Positions 1 to 6,992 of a DNA stretch of 33,010 bases are shown piece after piece. Under the pieces are notes generated by a model that searched no databases, was not told the DNA's origin, and worked only from the letters and a program-made list of their open reading frames with translations. The DNA is taken from positions 1 to 33,010 of the forward strand of contig DYGJ01000007.1 in the NCBI GenBank assembly GCA_020724765.1. The letters are read 5' to 3'. Source of the DNA: Thermotoga sp. (lineage in GTDB: Bacteria > Bipolaricaulota > Bipolaricaulia > Bipolaricaulales > Bipolaricaulaceae). Both the position numbers and the translations under genes were made by a program. Within the stretch, counting starts at the first letter, position 1. Every line of letters begins with the position of its first letter.

Positions 1-135
1 GGCCCACCGCTCGGGCTCCTCCCCGAACCGGGGAGCGAGCGCCCGCATCCCCGCCTCCACGGCGAGCATGTGCTTCACGAGGTTCTTCGTCTTCACCCTA
101 TCCTGGACGAGGGTCAGAGCTTCCTGTCGGTTCAT
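1..135 (-). CDS. HD-domain phosphohydrolase-like protein, N-terminal part (runs off the window)
   Basis: The 45 visible residues begin MNRQEALTLVQDRVKTKNL and continue with KHMLAVEAGMRALAPRFGE and a trailing W. This matches the start of small HDIG/HD-domain proteins, whose opening helix carries KHMLAVEAxMRxLA before the metal-binding HD motif. That HD motif would lie off the left edge, so catalysis cannot be judged. The ATG at 135-133 overlaps the TGA of the nth gene as ATGA, and an AAAGGAGA-like ribosome site sits 5-6 bases upstream inside nth. The two genes are therefore co-transcribed and probably translationally coupled. Family level is fairly secure; the substrate is unknown. Confidence 0.7.
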   Translation of the reverse strand, partial: MNRQEALTLVQDRVKTKNLVKHMLAVEAGMRALAPRFGEEPERWA

Positions 136-815
136 CGGGTCTCCTTTCGCGGCGGGGATTGTACGCCGGACGATGCGCCGTGCGGACAGAGGTCGAGGAG
201 CGGGCAGTCCGGGCAGCGGGGGGCGCGGGGGCGACACAGTTCGCGGCCGAGCTGGATGAGGTGGAGGTGGAGGTCCAGTTCCTCTCCTGGCGGGACGAGC
301 GGAGCAAGGGTGTCGTGGGGGTCACCCCTGCCGTCCCACAGCCCCAGGCGCTGCGTGACGCGCGCGATGTGCGTGTCCACCGGGAAGAACGGCCGGCTGA
401 ACCCGAACAGGAGCACGACGTACGCCGTCTTTTTCCCCACGCCAGGCAGGGAGAGAAGCCACTCCACGGCCCTGTCGTCGGAGAGCTTCGCGAGGAAGTC
501 CAGGGACAGGGTTCCCCGCTCGTCTTGGACCCGGCGCAGCACGTTCTGGATTCGCGCCGCCCGCTGGTGGTGGAGCCCCGCCCCCCGGATCGCGTCCGCC
601 ACCGCCTTTGTCGGGGCAGCCCGCACCTCCTCCCACGTCGGGAACGCCTCGCGCAGCGCAGCGTAGGCCACGTCCCGGTTGCGGTCCGAGGTGTGCTGGG
701 AAAGAATGGTCCGCAGGAGCAGCTCCAGCGGACCGTTGTTGGGGCCGGTGCGGGTTGGCCCCAATGCTGTCTGTAGGCGGCGGGCCACCTCGCGGAGAAC
801 CCGTGGCTGTGGCAT
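132..815 (-). CDS. nth: Endonuclease III (DNA glycosylase/AP lyase)
   Basis: This 227-residue base-excision repair enzyme removes oxidised pyrimidines and nicks AP sites. The helix-hairpin-helix LPGVGKKTA is at residues 123-131 with the catalytic Lys at 129, and the catalytic Asp is in VDTHI at 147. The [4Fe-4S] ligands follow the classic C-x6-C-x2-C-x5-C spacing at 194, 201, 204 and 210. The ATG at 815 was chosen because homology begins just after it and a CGGAG motif lies 4 bases upstream. A longer in-frame start at 872 would run into the divergent kinase gene. It sits head to head with the glycerate kinase gene (28-bp gap) and overlaps the HD gene by ATGA. About 17 residues follow the last cysteine, a normal tail. 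Confidence 0.93.
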   Translation of the reverse strand: MPQPRVLREVARRLQTALGPTRTGPNNGPLELLLRTILSQHTSDRNRDVAYAALREAFPTWEEVRAAPTKAVADAIRGAGLHHQRAARIQNVLRRVQDERGTLSLDFLAKLSDDRAVEWLLSLPGVGKKTAYVVLLFGFSRPFFPVDTHIARVTQRLGLWDGRGDPHDTLAPLVPPGEELDLHLHLIQLGRELCRPRAPRCPDCPLLDLCPHGASSGVQSPPRKETR

Positions 816-843
816 GGCTCCGAGGATAGGGCAAGAGGGGGAT

Positions 844-2748
844 ATGGACCAGGCAACCCGGCTGCGCGCCAACGCGTGGAGGATCGCCCACGCTGCGCTG
901 AGAGCGGTAGACCCGGCCGCGGCGGTGGGCCGCGCTCTGTCCCGGGAGGGCGACCGGTTGCGGGTGGGGGAGAGGGTTTACGACCTCCGCCGGACGCGGC
1001 GCGTCGTGGTGGTGGGGCTGGGCAAGGCCGCGGCGCAGATGACGCGCGCGGTGGAAGAGATCCTCGCCGACCGGGTCGAGGCTGGTCTCGCGGTCACCGC
1101 CGATGGCTGTGCTGTTCCTACGACGCGGGTCGAGGTGGTCGAAGCCGGTCACCCGGTGCCGGACGCGCGCGGGCTCGCCGCTGCCCACCGGATCGCGGCG
1201 CTGGTGGACGGTGCGGGAGAGGACGATCTCGTGATCGTCCCCATCTCCGGCGGCGGCTCGTCGCTGCTGCCTCTGCCCGCGGGCGGCCTGTGCTTGGAGG
1301 ACCTTGCCCGGGTGGGCGCGCTGCTGCTCACCAGCGGAGCGCCGATCGAAGAGGTGAACGCGGTTCGTAAGCACCTGTCTGCGATTCAAGGCGGGCAGCT
1401 CGCCCGGCGGGCAGCCCCGGCCCAGGTGGTGGCCCTGATCCTGTCCGATGTTCCGGGCGACCCGTTGGATGCGATTGCCTCCGGCCCCACCGTCCCCGAC
1501 CCCACCACCTACGCGGATGCGGAACGGGTCCTCCGCGGTTACGCTCTGTGGGAAAGGGCCCCCGTCTCCGTGCGGAGGCACATCGCAGCCGGGATAGCGG
1601 GAAGCCTTCTCGAAACCCCCAAGCCCGGAGATCCTTTATTCACGCGGGTGCTGAACGTGCTGGTGGGCACGGGGAGATCAGCGGCGGAGGCGGCGCTGGC
1701 AGAGGGGGAAGCCCTGGGGTACCGAGGGATCATCCTCACCACCACCCTTGCCGGCGAGGCGCGGGTGGTGGGAAAGGTGATCGCCGCTGTGGCCCAGGAG
1801 GCGGTGCGGTTCGGCCGACCGGTGAAGAGCCCTGCGCTTCTCGTGGCAGCCGGGGAGACCACGGTCACCGTACGCGGGTCGGGCACGGGAGGCCGAAACC
1901 AGGAACTCGCCCTGTCCGCGGCCTGGGGGATCCGCGGGATCCCCGGGGTCGCGATCTGTGCCCTGGGCACCGACGGCCGGGACGGGCCCACGGATGCCGC
2001 GGGGGCGATCGTGGACGGCCAGACCGTGGATCGGATCCGGCGCAAGGGGATCGACGTTGGCGAAGCATTGGCTCAGAACAACGCGTACAGGGCGCTGGCG
2101 GCCGCGGAGGACCTGATGATTACCGGACCCACCGGGACGAACGTGGCCGACCTGTGCCTCGTGCTGATGGAGGAGGATGACGATGACCAAGGCGGAGAGC
2201 GGTTCGATCGTGGTGGTGCGGTGTCAGGATGGGGAGAGACTTCCCGAGGTTCTTCTCGGCGTCGGACTTGGAGCCGCGGGCCTGGTGGCGGGGATCGGGA
2301 TGCTGCGCGACCTCGTCCTCGGGTACTGGGACGGGGAGAAGTACGTCGAGGAGAGGGTCGCGGAGCCGGTGGAGCTCCTCTCTCTCCAAGGGAACCTTGG
2401 CGACGAGGCGGGGAAGCCGGTGCTCCACGCCCACGTCGTCGCTGGGCGGAAGGGCGGCGAGGCGATCGGGGGGCACCTCCTGTCGGCGACCGTCCACAAC
2501 ACCGCAGAGATCCTGTTCCTCCGGCTGCCCGGCGTCCGCCTCGCTCGACGCCGCGGCGCGAACGGGCTTCTCGGCCTCTACCCCGAGGTCGCGGAGGGTT
2601 GACGCGTCTGTCGGGTGGGGCTACAACCGAACGGGCGAAGGTGGCGGAACTGGCAGACGCGCTGGCCTTAGGAGCCAGTGCCGCAAGGCGTGCGGGTTCG
2701 AGTCCCGCCCTTCGCACCACCTGGCCTCAAGCGAATCTGCCCGTATAA
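844..2748 (+). CDS. Glycerate 2-kinase (GckA/TtuD, MOFRL family) with abnormal run-on C-terminus
   Basis: It phosphorylates D-glycerate to 2-phosphoglycerate. Visible motifs are GLGKAAAQM near residue 59, ISGGGSSLLPLP near 136, a SDVPGDP block followed by IASGPTVPDPTTY, and the C-terminal MOFRL block with GTGGRNQELAL and TDGRDGPTDAAGA. Homology ends with NVADLCLVLM near base 2169 (about 442 residues, the normal family length). No stop follows in frame: the frame stays open to 2748, through the PPC gene and tRNA-Leu. TGA codons sit at 2178 and 2184 in another frame, exactly where a coupled stop would be expected, so the loss of one base near 2170-2177 is the simplest explanation. The ATG at 844 has AGAGGGGG just upstream. 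Function is secure; the real 3' end is doubtful. Confidence 0.85.
   Translation: MDQATRLRANAWRIAHAALRAVDPAAAVGRALSREGDRLRVGERVYDLRRTRRVVVVGLGKAAAQMTRAVEEILADRVEAGLAVTADGCAVPTTRVEVVEAGHPVPDARGLAAAHRIAALVDGAGEDDLVIVPISGGGSSLLPLPAGGLCLEDLARVGALLLTSGAPIEEVNAVRKHLSAIQGGQLARRAAPAQVVALILSDVPGDPLDAIASGPTVPDPTTYADAERVLRGYALWERAPVSVRRHIAAGIAGSLLETPKPGDPLFTRVLNVLVGTGRSAAEAALAEGEALGYRGIILTTTLAGEARVVGKVIAAVAQEAVRFGRPVKSPALLVAAGETTVTVRGSGTGGRNQELALSAAWGIRGIPGVAICALGTDGRDGPTDAAGAIVDGQTVDRIRRKGIDVGEALAQNNAYRALAAAEDLMITGPTGTNVADLCLVLMEEDDDDQGGERFDRGGAVSGWGETSRGSSRRRTWSRGPGGGDRDAARPRPRVLGRGEVRRGEGRGAGGAPLSPREPWRRGGEAGAPRPRRRWAEGRRGDRGAPPVGDRPQHRRDPVPPAARRPPRSTPRRERASRPLPRGRGGLTRLSGGATTERAKVAELADALALGASAARRAGSSPALRTTWPQANLPV
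2183..2602 (+). CDS. PPC/DUF296 domain protein
   Basis: A 139-residue single-domain protein of the PPC (plant and prokaryote conserved, DUF296) fold. Key blocks are LPEVLLGVGLGAAGLVAGIGML, read here as the LxxxL..GIxxAxxxGIGxL pattern, then LGYWDGEKYVEE, LSLQGNL, and the conserved histidines in VLHAHV and IGGHLL, which resemble the metal-binding His set of these small trimeric proteins. Bacterial members have no settled role. The second of two adjacent in-frame ATGs (2183) was chosen because GGAGGAGG at 2169-2176 is then six bases away; at 2177 the spacing would be zero. The gene lies wholly inside the run-on frame of the upstream kinase, which argues that the kinase run-on is an artefact or a mutation. 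Confidence 0.75.
   Translation: MTKAESGSIVVVRCQDGERLPEVLLGVGLGAAGLVAGIGMLRDLVLGYWDGEKYVEERVAEPVELLSLQGNLGDEAGKPVLHAHVVAGRKGGEAIGGHLLSATVHNTAEILFLRLPGVRLARRRGANGLLGLYPEVAEG
2599..2627 (+). promoter_or_regulatory. Promoter of the tRNA array
   Basis: TTGACG (2599-2604), a 17-base spacer and TACAAC (2622-2627), eight bases before the first tRNA nucleotide. The -35 box contains the TGA stop of the PPC gene. Confidence 0.7.
2635..2719 (+). tRNA. tRNA-Leu(UAG)
   Basis: Acceptor GCGAAGG (2635-2641) pairs with CCTTCGC (2709-2715). The anticodon stem CTGGC/GCCAG encloses the loop CTTAGGA (anticodon TAG). A long variable arm shows it is class II, and CCA is encoded (2717-2719). It reads CUA and, by wobble, other CUN codons. 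Confidence 0.95.
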
Positions 2749-2760
2749 TCCAAGGGTCAA

Positions 2761-2836
2761 GCGGGAATAGCTCAGTTGGTAGAGCGCCACCTTGCCAAGG
2801 TGGAGGTCGCGGGATCGAATCCCGTTTCCCGCTCCA
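2761..2836 (+). tRNA. tRNA-Gly(GCC)
   Basis: Acceptor GCGGGAA/TTCCCGC, anticodon stem CCACC/GGTGG with loop TTGCCAA, T-arm with GATCGAATC, CCA encoded (2834-2836). A consensus TATAAT at 2744-2749 lies 11 bases upstream, without a good -35 box, so it may also be transcribed on its own. Confidence 0.96.
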
Positions 2837-2842
2837 AGTAGT

Positions 2843-2926
2843 GCCGAGGTGGCGAAACTGGCATACGCAGGGGACTTAAAATCCCCAGAGCGAAAGCTCG
2901 TGCGGGTTCAAATCCCGCCCTCGGCA
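2843..2926 (+). tRNA. tRNA-Leu(UAA)
   Basis: Acceptor GCCGAGG/CCTCGGC, anticodon stem GGGGA/TCCCC with loop CTTAAAA (anticodon TAA), long variable arm. The discriminator A2926 is followed by CAA, so the terminal CCA is not encoded and must be added, unlike the two tRNAs before it. Confidence 0.95.
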
Positions 2927-2928
2927 CA

Positions 2929-3005
2929 AGCGGGGTGGAGCAATTAGGCAGCTCGCCGGGCTCATAACCCGGAGGTTGCTGGTTCAAGTCCAGCCCCCGC
3001 AACCA
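2929..3005 (+). tRNA. Initiator tRNA-fMet(CAU)
   Basis: Anticodon loop CTCATAA sits on a stem ending in three G-C pairs (GGG/CCC), and position 1 is mismatched with position 72 (A2929 against A3001). Both are bacterial initiator hallmarks. CCA is encoded (3003-3005). It begins two bases after the discriminator of tRNA-Leu(UAA), so processing must separate the two precisely. Confidence 0.94.
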
Positions 3006-3018
3006 GAAGGGCGGTGGG

Positions 3019-3069
3019 CCGGTTCACGGTTTCCGGTTTGAACCTGCAAACCGGGAACGGGTGAACCGG
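3019..3069 (+). repeat. Imperfect palindrome in tRNA spacer
   Basis: CCGGTTCAC (3019-3027) pairs with GTGAACCGG (3061-3069), and an inner CCGGTTTG (3033-3040) pairs with CAAACCGG (3047-3054) around the loop AACCTG. No T-tract follows, so it looks like a dispersed palindromic repeat or processing signal rather than a terminator. Confidence 0.6.
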
Positions 3070-3081
3070 TGACCGGTTTTC

Positions 3082-3155
3082 GGCGGTGTAGCTCAACCGG
3101 CAAGAGCGCGCGGCCCATAACCGCGAGGTTCAGGGTTCGACTCCCTGCGCCGCCA
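3082..3155 (+). tRNA. tRNA-Met(CAU), elongator type, with C33
   Basis: Acceptor GGCGGTG pairs with CGCCGCC-type strand 3148-3154 (one T-G wobble). T-stem CAGGG/CCCTG encloses TTCGACT. The anticodon stem CGCGG/CCGCG encloses the loop CCCATAA. The anticodon is CAT, but position 33 is C instead of the almost invariant U. Pair 1:72 is intact, so it is not an initiator. Elongator Met is likelier than Ile2(CAU, lysidine) by overall similarity. CCA is not encoded. Confidence 0.88.
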
Positions 3156-3163
3156 GAGGGGCA

Positions 3164-3228
3164 GTTCGCAGGTTCAGCGGTTGACGGTTTCGGGAACTGA
3201 CGAACCTGGGACTGACAACCGCCCAACC
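3164..3228 (+). repeat. Second palindromic tRNA spacer
   Basis: The spacer contains CAGTTC paired with GAACTG, CAGGTTC paired with GAACCTG, and CGGTT paired with AACCG. It uses the same GGTTC/GAACC vocabulary as the spacer at 3019-3069, suggesting related palindromic elements between tRNAs. Confidence 0.4.
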
Positions 3229-3236
3229 GAAGTTCC

Positions 3237-3312
3237 GGGGATGTAGCTCAGTTGGGAGAGCGCCGCGTTCGCAACGCGGAGGTCGGCGGTTCGAATCCGC
3301 TCATCTCCACCA
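3237..3312 (+). tRNA. tRNA-Ala(CGC)
   Basis: Acceptor GGGGATG pairs with CATCTCC and contains the G3:U70 wobble pair that defines alanine identity. The anticodon stem CCGCG/CGCGG encloses TTCGCAA (anticodon CGC). CCA is encoded (3310-3312). It is the last tRNA before the mobile-element region. Confidence 0.96.
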
Positions 3313-3329
3313 GACCCGGTTGAATGTAG

Positions 3330-3749
3330 AACCGACGGCTGGGTATCCATCTCCGGCCGAACTGGCAACCTGTACTCGATCTCGATCCGCCGGTCGTCCA
3401 CGATGATCATCTCGATCAACCCCGCCAAGAACGCCTTCCTCTCCGACTGCGACCCACCCTCCAGTGTCCTCTCAAGTTCCTCGGCGTAGCGGAGGACCGT
3501 CTCCAGGTCGACGCGGACCACCTGCATTGTCTACATCTCCTCAAGCATCGTGTCCCGCATCTCTTCAAGCGCGCTGACCGTCTTCCGCAGCTCGCGGATC
3601 CGCGGCCCGAGGTCGCCGAGGTCCACCTTCCCCGTCTCGATCGCCTCGATCAGGCGCCCCAGACGCGCCCGCAGCCCCACCAGTTCCTGGTCGAGCCCCG
3701 CCACCCGATCTTCCCTGGCTCTCCGCCTCTGCGGCGAGCTCTTGCCCAT
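3330..3749 (-). pseudogene. C-terminal remnant of a large serine recombinase
   Basis: On the minus strand, 72 residues containing the coiled-coil part LVGLRARLGRLIEAIETG and DLGPRIRELRKTVSALEE run to a TAG at 3533-3531. The same frame then continues without a further stop: LRYAEELERTLEGGSQSE, RKAFLAGLIEMIIVDD and RIEIEYRLP. Together these are the coiled coil and terminal strands of large serine integrases. The amber codon splits one domain, and everything upstream (resolvase domain, zinc ribbon) is missing where the IS1634-type element begins near 3755-3765. No natural stop follows the homology; the frame runs antisense through tRNA-Ala. It is a dead fragment of an integrated element next to a tRNA cluster. 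Confidence 0.75.
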
Positions 3750-3804
3750 CTTCTACAGTTGGTTTTGAGGAGTTGTCTTCTGCAGGGCACTTCAGGAGAC
3801 AGAC

Positions 3805-5159
3805 TCAGGCCTTGGCACCAGGGGGGAGGGTTCGCCTCATCGGTGGAGGGACAGCCACGCCCACGGCCCCGAACACCTTGCCGACTACGCCCTTGAGCGG
3901 GGGCCGCAGGATGTAGTCCTTCCCCCGGTGACGGACCTCGACTTCCCGCACCTCGCCGAGGTCCCGCACCACGTCTTCCCACTCCAGCGCGTGCCCCTTC
4001 CTCGTGAGGCGCGCGCAGAGCTCGTGCCGCACCGCCAGGGCCAGGAAGCTCACGAAGATGTGCCCGGCGATCGTTGCGGCGTACTTGTGGAAGATCGGCC
4101 GCGTCTCGAGAAGATCCTTCGCCGCCCGGAAGAACCGCTCCACGGTGAGCAGACGCTTGTACTGAACTGCCACCTCGCCTGCCGGGAGGTCGGTGTTCGT
4201 CCGCAAGACCCACTTCCCGTTGTACCGGTCCTCGGCCTCCACCTTGCGGGGATCGATCCGAACGGAGTGCTTCTCCACCCGGAGGTACCGCCGGAACCCG
4301 CGGTTGCCCACGAGAGCCTTCGCCCCGTGGGTGAGCTTCTCCTGGAGAGCCTCCAGGATCAGCTCGCGGTCGGCCTTGTCCTTGGCCTCCTCGTCGGGGT
4401 TCAGGCACACGATGTACCGCCGGTCCTCGACCTTCACCTCCTTCACCCGGAGGTTGTCCTCGACCACCCGGTACCGCCCAGGATGGGACAGCACCACGTC
4501 CCGGACCTCCTTGGCCCGCCTGAGGCGCATCCCCAAGATGTACCCCAGACCCCGTTCTTCAAGACCCTCGATCACCTCGTCGCTCACCATCCCCCGGTCG
4601 GCGACGAAGCACACCTCCTGGAGAGCGAACCTCTCCCGCGCTCGGTCCACCACCGGCAGAAGCGCCCGCACGTCCGTCTGGTTCCCCCGGTACACCTCGC
4701 AGCTGATCGGCCGGCCGTCCCCGGAGAGCAGCGCCCCCACCACCACCTGGTGGAGCTCCGGCCGGTGATCGCGGGAGTGCCCCCGCGCCCCCAGCTCTCC
4801 TCCCTCCCCGTGGAAGTAGAGGCTCGTCGTGTCGAAGAACACGAGCCGGAGGTCTGTGAACAGGTCGCGGTTCCTCGCGAAGAGCTTCTCCTCGATCCGG
4901 TCCTTGTCCTCCCCCAGGAACCGCATCGCCCGGTACAGGTGGTGGAGCTCCAGGGAGTCAGATCCGGGGACGGCCACGTCCCGCAGGAACCGTACCGCCT
5001 GACGGTCGGACCCGGACTCGAACAGGCGGTGCAGCACACTGGCGAACACAGCCCGCTCCTCATCGAACGTGTACTTGCGCCCCTCCAGAACCTCCCCCAA
5101 CACTTGGTCGACTCCGAGGTCTCGCCACACCCTCCCCACCACCAGGGCCGGACCCACGG
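3805..5159 (-). pseudogene. IS1634-type (IS4 superfamily) transposase, 5' truncated
   Basis: About 450 residues of a DDE transposase. The first Asp lies in VFFDTTSLYF, the second in CFVADRGMVSDEV, and the Glu in the C-terminal block YKRLLTVERFFRAAKDL followed by RPIFHK and GHIFVSFLAL. The normal N-terminus of about 70-100 residues is absent: homology starts at VGPALVVGRVWRDLG near 5159, a few bases from the left end of the IS3 element at 5167. Upstream minus-strand frames are only antisense to IS3 orfA. The TGA is at 3807-3805. The missing N-terminus is not found on the far side of the IS3 element, so a deletion accompanied or followed that insertion. It is probably inactive. Confidence 0.82.
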
Positions 5160-5220
5160 ACCGAACTGGAGTTGACCCGGTTTCGTGGACACCCTTAGGC
5201 TTGCACGGGAGGTGTTGACG

Positions 5221-5554
5221 ATGCCGAGGACACGGACGCCGTACCCGCCGGAGTTTCGGCCTGCCTGCAGCAGGCAGGCGGCAGATGGTGGAGCTGGTTC
5301 GGGCAGGACGGACAGCGCGGGAGCTGGCGCGCGAGTTCGAGTCCTCGTACGAGACGATCCGGGGTTGGGTCAGGCAGGCCGACCGAGATGAGGGTCTCGA
5401 CCCTTCGGGGATGACGACGGGGGAGCGGGAGGAGGTGCGCCGGCTGCGCCGTGAGAACCGACAGCTCCGCCTGGAGCGGGAGATCTTGGCAAAAGCCGCG
5501 GCCTGGTTCGCTCGGGAGACCGGCTCGGTACCGCCCGAGTCTACGAGTTCATGA
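5221..5554 (+). pseudogene. IS3 orfA (helix-turn-helix protein), frameshifted by a palindrome
   Basis: The ATG at 5221 opens MPRTRTPYPPEFR, the usual orfA start, then the frame is lost. From 5285 another frame continues the domain: MVELVRAGRTARELAREFE, SYETIRGWVRQADRDEG and the leucine-zipper part REEVRRLRRENRQLRLEREI. Removing bases 5260-5278, a perfect 19-bp palindrome, joins the two frames exactly as PPEFRRQMVELVRAG, a normal orfA sequence. The break is therefore a discrete insertion. The TGA at 5552-5554 overlaps orfB. OrfA normally binds the IS ends and joins orfB by -1 frameshifting to make the OrfAB transposase, so this copy should not move autonomously. Confidence 0.85.
5259..5279. 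repeat. Inserted palindrome (family CCTGCCTG...CAGGCAGG)
   Basis: GCCTGCCTGC, a central A, then GCAGGCAGGC: perfect 10-bp arms. The 19 bases 5260-5278 are precisely what must be removed to restore orfA. A close relative, CCTGTCTGCCGACAGGCAGG, lies at 15857-15876. Confidence 0.8.
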
Positions 5555-6462
5555 GCGCACACCAGGCTCGCTACCCGGTGGCCACGATGTGCCGCGTACT
5601 GGAGGTCTCCCGCAGCGGGTACTACGCGTGGCTAGGGCGGTTCCCGTCGCGGCGGGCGCGGGAGGACGTGCGGTTACAGGAACAGGTCGAGGCGATCCAC
5701 GCCCGGAGTCGGGAAACGTACGGAGCACCGCGGATCCACGCCGAACTGAGGGCGGAAGGGATCCGGGTGGGCCGCAAGCGCGTGGCGCGGCTGATGCGGG
5801 AGGCGAGGCTGGAGGGGGTGAGCCGACGGCGGCGCCGGGGGACGACGAAGCGCGACCCGGAAGCTGAACCGGCGGCGGACCTGGTGGAACGAGAGTTCAC
5901 CGTTCCTGCCCCGGACCGGCTGTGGGCAGCAGACATCACGTACATCCCGACTGGGGAAGGGACCCTGTACCTGGCGGCGGTGGTGGACGCGTTCAGCCGG
6001 CGGGTGGTGGGGTGGGCGATGGAGGCGCATCTGCGGACGGAACTCGTGCTCAAGGCCCTGAACATGGCGATCGGACAACGTCGTCCGCGGGGAGTGATCC
6101 ATCACTCGGACCACGGGAGTCAGTACACCGCAGTGGAGTTCGGGAAGAGGTGCCGGGAGGCCGGGATCCGGCCGTCGATGGGATCCGTGGGGGACTGCTA
6201 CGACAACGCGCTGTGTGAGAGCTTCTTCGCGACCTTGGAGTGCGAACTTCTCGACCGGCGGACCTTTCGGACCCGGGATGAGGGGCGACGGGAGGTGTTC
6301 GCGTTCATCGAGGGCTGGTACAACCCGCACCGACGGCACTCCGCGTTGGGGTACGAAACCCCGGCGGGGTACGAACGGAGGTACCACCGGGAAGGGAGCG
6401 TTGCCGAGGAGACGGCGGAACCCGTCGATGTAGCGTCATTTGAACACAGGGGTCACGGATGA
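5551..6462 (+). CDS. IS3-family transposase OrfB (rve integrase core)
   Basis: A 303-residue DDE transposase. The N-terminal helical part (HTH_21 type) contains YGAPRIHAELRAEGIRVGRKR near residues 57-77, followed by the retroviral-integrase fold. Catalytic residues are the Asp in WAADITYIPT, the Asp in HHSDHGSQYTA and the Glu in NALCESFFATLE; the C-terminal WYNPHRRHSALGYETP is typical. The start at 5551 overlaps the orfA stop as ATGA. Its own catalytic core looks intact, but the partner orfA is broken, so activity would need OrfA or OrfAB from another copy. The frame ends 42 bases before the right inverted repeat. Confidence 0.95.
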   Translation: MSAHQARYPVATMCRVLEVSRSGYYAWLGRFPSRRAREDVRLQEQVEAIHARSRETYGAPRIHAELRAEGIRVGRKRVARLMREARLEGVSRRRRRGTTKRDPEAEPAADLVEREFTVPAPDRLWAADITYIPTGEGTLYLAAVVDAFSRRVVGWAMEAHLRTELVLKALNMAIGQRRPRGVIHHSDHGSQYTAVEFGKRCREAGIRPSMGSVGDCYDNALCESFFATLECELLDRRTFRTRDEGRREVFAFIEGWYNPHRRHSALGYETPAGYERRYHREGSVAEETAEPVDVASFEHRGHG

Positions 6463-6529
6463 CGACCACGGTCAGGCCGACGGCGTGGGCGTCAAGCGGT
6501 AGACTGTCCACCAAAGCGGGGCAACTCCA

Positions 6530-6992
6530 CCCGAGTACTGAGCCATGCATCGGAGTACAACACCGAGTATCCTCACAGCGCTCCAGCCTACTTCCCGCCT
6601 GCACCTGAGGCGTTGACACTCCCGAGTTGAGGCGTAGTAGACCACCTTGGAGAGCGCACTACCACCGGGAGCAGGCCAGTGAAGCGCCGCGTGTTCCCGA
6701 ACACGTGCTCGGTACTACCGTCGAGCGCTGCGAGTTCTTCCTTGCTGACGTCGACTCCGGGCTTGATCCGTTGAGAAGCGACAAGTCGATCGGAACCCGT
6801 TCTGTGGGGGCTACGAGAGGTCTTCCAGACGCCTCGACGAGCTGGCTGATATTGGCCGGTGCGGAGCGTCAGCGGGAGACGATGGGGCAGGCAGAGCCCG
6901 ACATGTCGATGGACTGGCGGTGTGAGAAGACGGGGAGCCCGTGGAACCGATCGCCCTCGTATCAGTCGGGATCTTCGTCTGCACGGGACACT
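6530..6992. other. Degenerate intergenic DNA between the IS3 right end and the rdgB fragment
   Basis: Apart from the IS110-like peptide, open frames here on either strand look compositional and carry no recognisable motif. The stretch has lower coding character than its neighbours and repeats of CGAGTACT/GGAGTAC/CGAGTAT around 6531-6575. I read it as decayed mobile DNA. Confidence 0.5.
6641..6770 (-). pseudogene. IS110-like transposase, N-terminal remnant
   Basis: On the minus strand the peptide IKPGVDVSKEELAALDGS followed by EHVFGNTRRFTGLL resembles the first RuvC-like strands of IS110/IS1111 recombinases (G-[IV]-D-V-S-K..L, then F.NT..G...LL), including the first catalytic Asp. Similarity fades after PVVVRSPRW, and the DEDD core and C-terminal serine domain are absent. 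No good start codon is visible. About 220 non-coding bases (6771-6992) separate it from the broken rdgB fragment. The match is motif-based, so confidence is moderate. Confidence 0.45.

Larger units (their letters stand above)
5167..6529 (+). mobile_element. IS3-family insertion sequence, 1363 bp
   Basis: Terminal inverted repeats of 25 bases are at 5167-5191 and 6505-6529. They begin TGGAGTTG and end GTGGACA on the left and match at 22 of 25 positions (mismatches at positions 9, 14 and 18). Between them lie orfA (broken) and orfB (intact), overlapping by ATGA in the usual IS3 arrangement. Immediate flanks are GAAC on the left and CCCG on the right, so I see no 3-4 bp target duplication. Because the flanks also belong to different broken elements, the locus has rearranged since insertion. 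Ends and length come from the sequence; the subgroup is not assigned. Confidence 0.85.

Noticed and set aside
5160-5171. Target-site duplication for the IS3 element
   Set aside because: The bases flanking 5167 (GAAC) and 6529 (CCCG) do not match, so no duplication is claimed.
3928-5175. Long plus-strand open frame of 415 codons
   Set aside because: It is antisense to the IS1634-type transposase, has no motif, and its composition mirrors the codon bias of the opposite strand.
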